A stretch of DNA of 64,000 nucleotides from Monoplex corrugatus (taxonomy: Eukaryota > Mollusca > Gastropoda > Littorinimorpha > Ranellidae): positions 48,112,181-48,176,180 of the forward strand of contig CM060307.1 of the NCBI GenBank assembly GCA_030674185.1, in the 5' to 3' direction. Position 1 is the first letter of the stretch. Every line of letters begins with the position of its first letter. The position numbers and the translations under genes were made by a program. Positions 60,279 to 64,000 of the stretch are shown piece by piece. The notes under the pieces are model-generated. The model did not search any database, was not told the DNA's origin, and saw only the letters and a program-made list of their open reading frames with translations.

Positions 60279-61134
60279 TGTGTGAGTGTGTGTGCGCGTG
60301 CTGTTCGGTTTGTTAAACAAAGTAACTGATGACTGTGTCCGAATGCGTCATGCAGCGTCATGCCCCCCCCCCCCCCTCCCCCCGCTTTGCTTGATGAAAA
60401 ATGGCTGTCGTGTGGCTTGGGGAGCTTGGGAGGTGATGTGTTTGGAGAATGGGAGGTATTGGTGTTGTGGGTCCCATCCAGCATCCTCCAGTGTTTCTGG
60501 TTAACTTAAGATGTGGAACAAAGGACAAAATGAAAGCAAGTACTAGTCATGCCAAATACGACGTAAGACAGACCTAATGCATTATGTCCCCACCCCCCCC
60601 CTTTTTTTTTTTTTAAAAAGCCCTTTACAACTATTCTAAATCCAATTTGTCGTCGGTGCCAAATGTATGACCGTGGCTCAGCACGCGGACACTTAACAAG
60701 ATCATCAAGGTACACACTTTGTTCGCCATTACTGTCATGTTGGGCGATTGCCTGCGTGTTTTTACTGGTCTGTTACATACCGCCGGTTCTCGCTTGTCTG
60801 ACCGTTGCTCTGTCTCTCTCTTCTGTGTCCTTGACGTCTCTGTCTCTGTCTCTGTTTCTCTGTTCTCTGTTTCGTTCTTTATCTCTGTTCTGTCGTGCTG
60901 TCTCTGGTCTCTCTGTGTTGTCTCTTTTCTCACATCTCTCGCTCTGTCTCATTTTGGTAAGTCTTCTTGATTTGTCTGATCTCTTTCTCCCTCTTTCCTT
61001 TCCTCTGCTCCCCCCCCCCCCTCTCAGTCTCCTCAAAGGGATATGTAGGGAAAGGTGGAAGTGTCGAATCTGAGCCCCTTCTCCCCGTCTCTGGGCTGAG
61101 TGTAAGGAGGAGGAGACAATATTTTTATGCTTTT

Positions 61135-61412
61135 GTAACCCTTTGAACTCCCACACCCTGTCGTGCAGGGCTCTGTGTAGCTCAGTGATCTTGTGCGTCG
61201 GGATTCACATGTCTTTATGGTTGTGGGTTCGAATCTCGCGGATGACGTATATTAAAAATGGCCCTCTCACTGTCCAATCTTAACATCATTGTTGTTCTTG
61301 TGGTGTCAGTATAGGATTTGGTAGTCCCCTTTCCCCTGACTTCCCTGGGATGGTTACTCCCCGCTCGGCCATATCACTGTCGACGCTAAACCTGAAAAAT
61401 CAATCAATTAAA
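61135..61412 (+). mobile_element. tRNA-derived SINE after a MITE end
   Basis: GTAACCCTTTGAACTCCCAC (61135) is a lone MITE terminus. The SINE head follows: A-box TGTAGCTCAGTGATC (61175-) and B-box GGGTTCGAATCTC (61225-61237), a good Pol III promoter. The body contains GGGATGGTTACTCCCCGCTC and the 3' end is GACGCTAAACCTGAAAAATC then an AATC repeat. Confidence 0.85.
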
Positions 61413-61512
61413 CCTGTCCAACTGCTTATTGTCAACTTGGGGCTAGTAAGGAAAAAAACAAACAAAAAAACCCCGCCCAAAACAAAAACAAACAACAAAA
61501 AGAAAACATAAA

Positions 61513-64000
61513 GGGGCGACAGAGGAAGAAACACCAAGCATGGATCTCAAATGACATCCTTGACCTCTGCGACAACAGAAGATCACTGAAGAAGACGAAA
61601 AACTCCAGCCCTGAAGAAGCCGCACAGTATCGTAAAACCAACAACCTTGTAAAGAAGAAAATGATTGAAGCCAAAGAACAATGGATCAACAACCAGTGTG
61701 AGAACATCGAGAAAGGCATGAAAAAAGGAAACAGCAAACATGCCTTCACCACACTGAAAAACCTTACCAAGACGCAGCAAAACAGATCGTCAGTCATCGA
61801 GGATACCTCAGGCAAGCTGCTGACAGAAAGCTCCGCTGTTCTGAACAGATGGACGCAGTACTGCCAAGAACTATACAACTTCCCAATACAGCCAGATGAC
61901 AGTTTGTTTCAGGGGGACTCAGCACCATTGAGGGAATCCTCACCGCTACCAGTGATGAGAGAAGAAGTGGAAGAAGCCATCCGCAGCCTACCAGCAGGGA
62001 AATCACCTGGAGCAGACAATATCCCAGCAGAGCTGCTCAAACATGGAGGGAATGATTTGGTCACTCGTGTAACATCGATTTGTCAGAAGATCTGGGAGAC
62101 AAAACAGTGGCCCACAGAATGGACTCAATCACTCATCATCCCCCTGCCCAAAAAGGGAAATATGCGCCAATGCCAGAACTACAGAACAATAAGTCTCATT
62201 AGCCACACCAGCAAGATCATGCTCAGAGTCATATTGAATCGACTGAAGAAAGAAGCGAAGAACACCTTGCGGAAGAACAAGCTGGATTTAGGGCGGGCAG
62301 AAGCACAGTAGAACAGATCTTCACCTGCCGGATAATGATGGAGAAACATCTGCAGCATCAGAGAGACCTGTTCCACAACTTCATAGACTTTAAAAAAGCA
62401 TTCGACAGGGTGTGGCATAAGGGTTTGTGGCAGGTGCTAAGAAAGTTTGGCATAGAGGAAGGTCTCGTCCAAACCATCCAGGCGCTGTATAACACTGCCA
62501 GCAGCGCAGTTCTCCTCAACAACCAGATAGGGGACTACTTCAAGACCACAGTTGGAGTCCGTCAAGGCTGCCTACTCTCTCCCGTGCTGTTCAATCTCTT
62601 CCTGGAGAACATCATGCGTGAAGCCCTCCATGACTTCCACTCCACTGTCTCCATCGGAGGAAGAACCATCAACAACCTGAGGTTCGCAGATGACATCGAC
62701 CTGATGGGAGGCAGCAACGAAGAACTACAAGACCTGACCATGAGACTGGAAGAAAGTGCAGGTGCACACGGAATGGAAGTGAGCACAGAAAAAAGCAAAG
62801 TCCTGGTCAACAGCACAACCAACACCCATGCTGAAATCTACATGAACGGGCAACAGCTTGAAGAAGTGGACGCTTTCAAATACCTTGGCGCCACTCTCAC
62901 CAAAGACGGTCGCTCTACAACAGAAATCAAGACCAGACTAGCGATCGCAACAGCAGCAATGGTAAAGCTAAACAAGATCTGGAAGAGCAGAGAGATCGGC
63001 TTTCCATCGAAGATGAAGCTGTACAAGTCCCTGGTGCTCCCCATCCTGCTGTATGGATGCGAGAGCTGGACCATGACAGCAGAGACCACCAAGAGAATCC
63101 AGACGTTTGAAACTAAATGCTTCAGGCGCTTGCTCAGGATCTCTTGGCAAGATCGGAAGACAAACGACTTTGTGTGGAGCCAAATAACAACACTCGCAGG
63201 CCCACAAGAACCCCTCCTGGCAACAGTCAAGAACAGGAAGCTGTCGTGGTTCGGGCATGTCACACGCCACAACTCACTGCCCAAAACGGTCCTCCAGGGT
63301 ACACTGGGAGGCGGCAGACGAAGGGGACGACAAGCCAAATGCTGGATGGACAACATCAAAGAATGGACCAGGTTGGATGGCCCCACGCTGGTGCGACAGG
63401 CGGAGGACAGGACCGGTTGGCGACGGCTGGCTTCAAGAGTGTCTCTCATCTCTCCTCTACGCCCATCACGGGCAGGAGAATGATGATGATGATGATGAAT
63501 CCATAAATGAATATTACCTTGAACCTACTTCTGTCATTTTATCTACCGTTTATTACATAGCTGCATAGTTCATAATAAATAAGCGAACGGTGAGCGGATG
63601 AACAGCTAACGGGCAATCTCCATGCTTTTCGCATTACTGTTCATCATCATCATCATGTGCCCTTCCGCATGGCGTTAGCGATCTTGTCCCTCCATACAAA
63701 TCTGTCCCTTGAAGCTGCAAGTACATCTCCCACCCTCTCCGTCTTCAGCCACCCTGCAAGTCCGTCCAATATTTTCTCCCTGGGTCTACCTGGTGTTTTC
63801 TTTCCCTCTAGCTTTCCTGTTGTGACCAGGTGCTCTAATTTCTCTTTGCTCATAACATGTCCTATAAATGTTGCTTGTCTTTTTTCTAATCTTCTTTATG
63901 AATGATCTTCTTGTGTCTGCCTCCATCAAGACTGTCTCGTTTGTTTTCTTTGCTGTCCATGGAACACTCAACATTCTTCTTAGAAACCACATCTCAGCGC
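61513..64000 (+). pseudogene. LINE copy 2: duplicate of 57405-59888, truncated 5', runs off the window
   Basis: Begins abruptly at GGGGCGACAGAGGAAG (61513) after an A/C-rich stretch and follows copy 1 base for base with an offset of 4108 rising to 4112. RT is open from 61661 to about 62255, where one missing base (GAAGCGAAGAAC instead of GAAGCGGAAGAAC) breaks it. It is then open from 62335 to the stop after 63483, with FIDFKKAFDRVWHKGL, GVRQGCLLSPVLFNL, RFADDIDLMGGSNEE and the C-terminal GRRRGRQAKCWM region. The endonuclease is absent. The copy continues past the LINE 3' end (63497) into the same flank as copy 1, so it is a DNA duplication, not a second retrotransposition. Confidence 0.92.
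63642..64000 (-). pseudogene. LINE 3' fragment (minus strand), duplicate of 59530-59890
   Basis: Identical by eye to the fragment after copy 1, including the ATC repeat and GTGCCCTTCCGCATGGCG. Cut by the window end. Confidence 0.92.

Overview
The window is animal genomic DNA: spliced exons with GT-AG introns, abundant CA/GA microsatellites, DNA transposons and non-LTR retrotransposons. The only host gene I recognise is the 3' part of SMC3, the cohesin ATPase subunit, on the + strand. The mix of repeats (tRNA-headed SINEs, LINEs with RNase H, piggyBac) suggests a lophotrochozoan, most likely a gastropod mollusc. That assignment is inference; no species can be named from the sequence alone.

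Layout, 1-25.5 kb: twelve SMC3 exons (390-25545) encode about 447 residues. They cover the returning coiled-coil arm and the C-terminal ATPase head (signature motif, Walker B, H-loop). The introns are packed with insertions: a 56-bp minisatellite (intron 1), a long-TIR DNA element (intron 2), a 92-bp minisatellite (intron 5), and a second long-TIR element carrying a nearly intact piggyBac at a TTAA (intron 6). They also hold a TTAA-flanked palindromic MITE (intron 8), a piggyBac lacking its catalytic core plus a 5'-truncated LINE (intron 9), and an N-terminal-only piggyBac derivative (intron 11). All three piggyBacs lie antisense to SMC3.

Layout, 25.5-64 kb: no further host gene is recognisable. 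This is a repeat landscape of LINE fragments from at least four families, a composite tRNA-headed SINE (six copies or parts), a roughly 540-bp repeat (three copies), and TTAA MITEs, several of them nested. It also contains long microsatellites and a 2-kb array of a 17-bp A-rich satellite that creates spurious long open frames. The right end holds two LINE copies with endonuclease and/or reverse transcriptase. They are near-identical over about 2.5 kb, including 3' flank, and by eye differ only by 1-2 base indels, so this is a segmental duplication or an assembly duplication.

The most interesting theme is TTAA-targeted transposition. It comprises a piggyBac with a reconstructable empty site in a sister repeat, two internally deleted relatives, and palindromic MITEs whose centre carries a TTAA that hosts another MITE. 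Several single-base frameshifts, including one in SMC3 itself, sit in homopolymers and look like long-read consensus errors.
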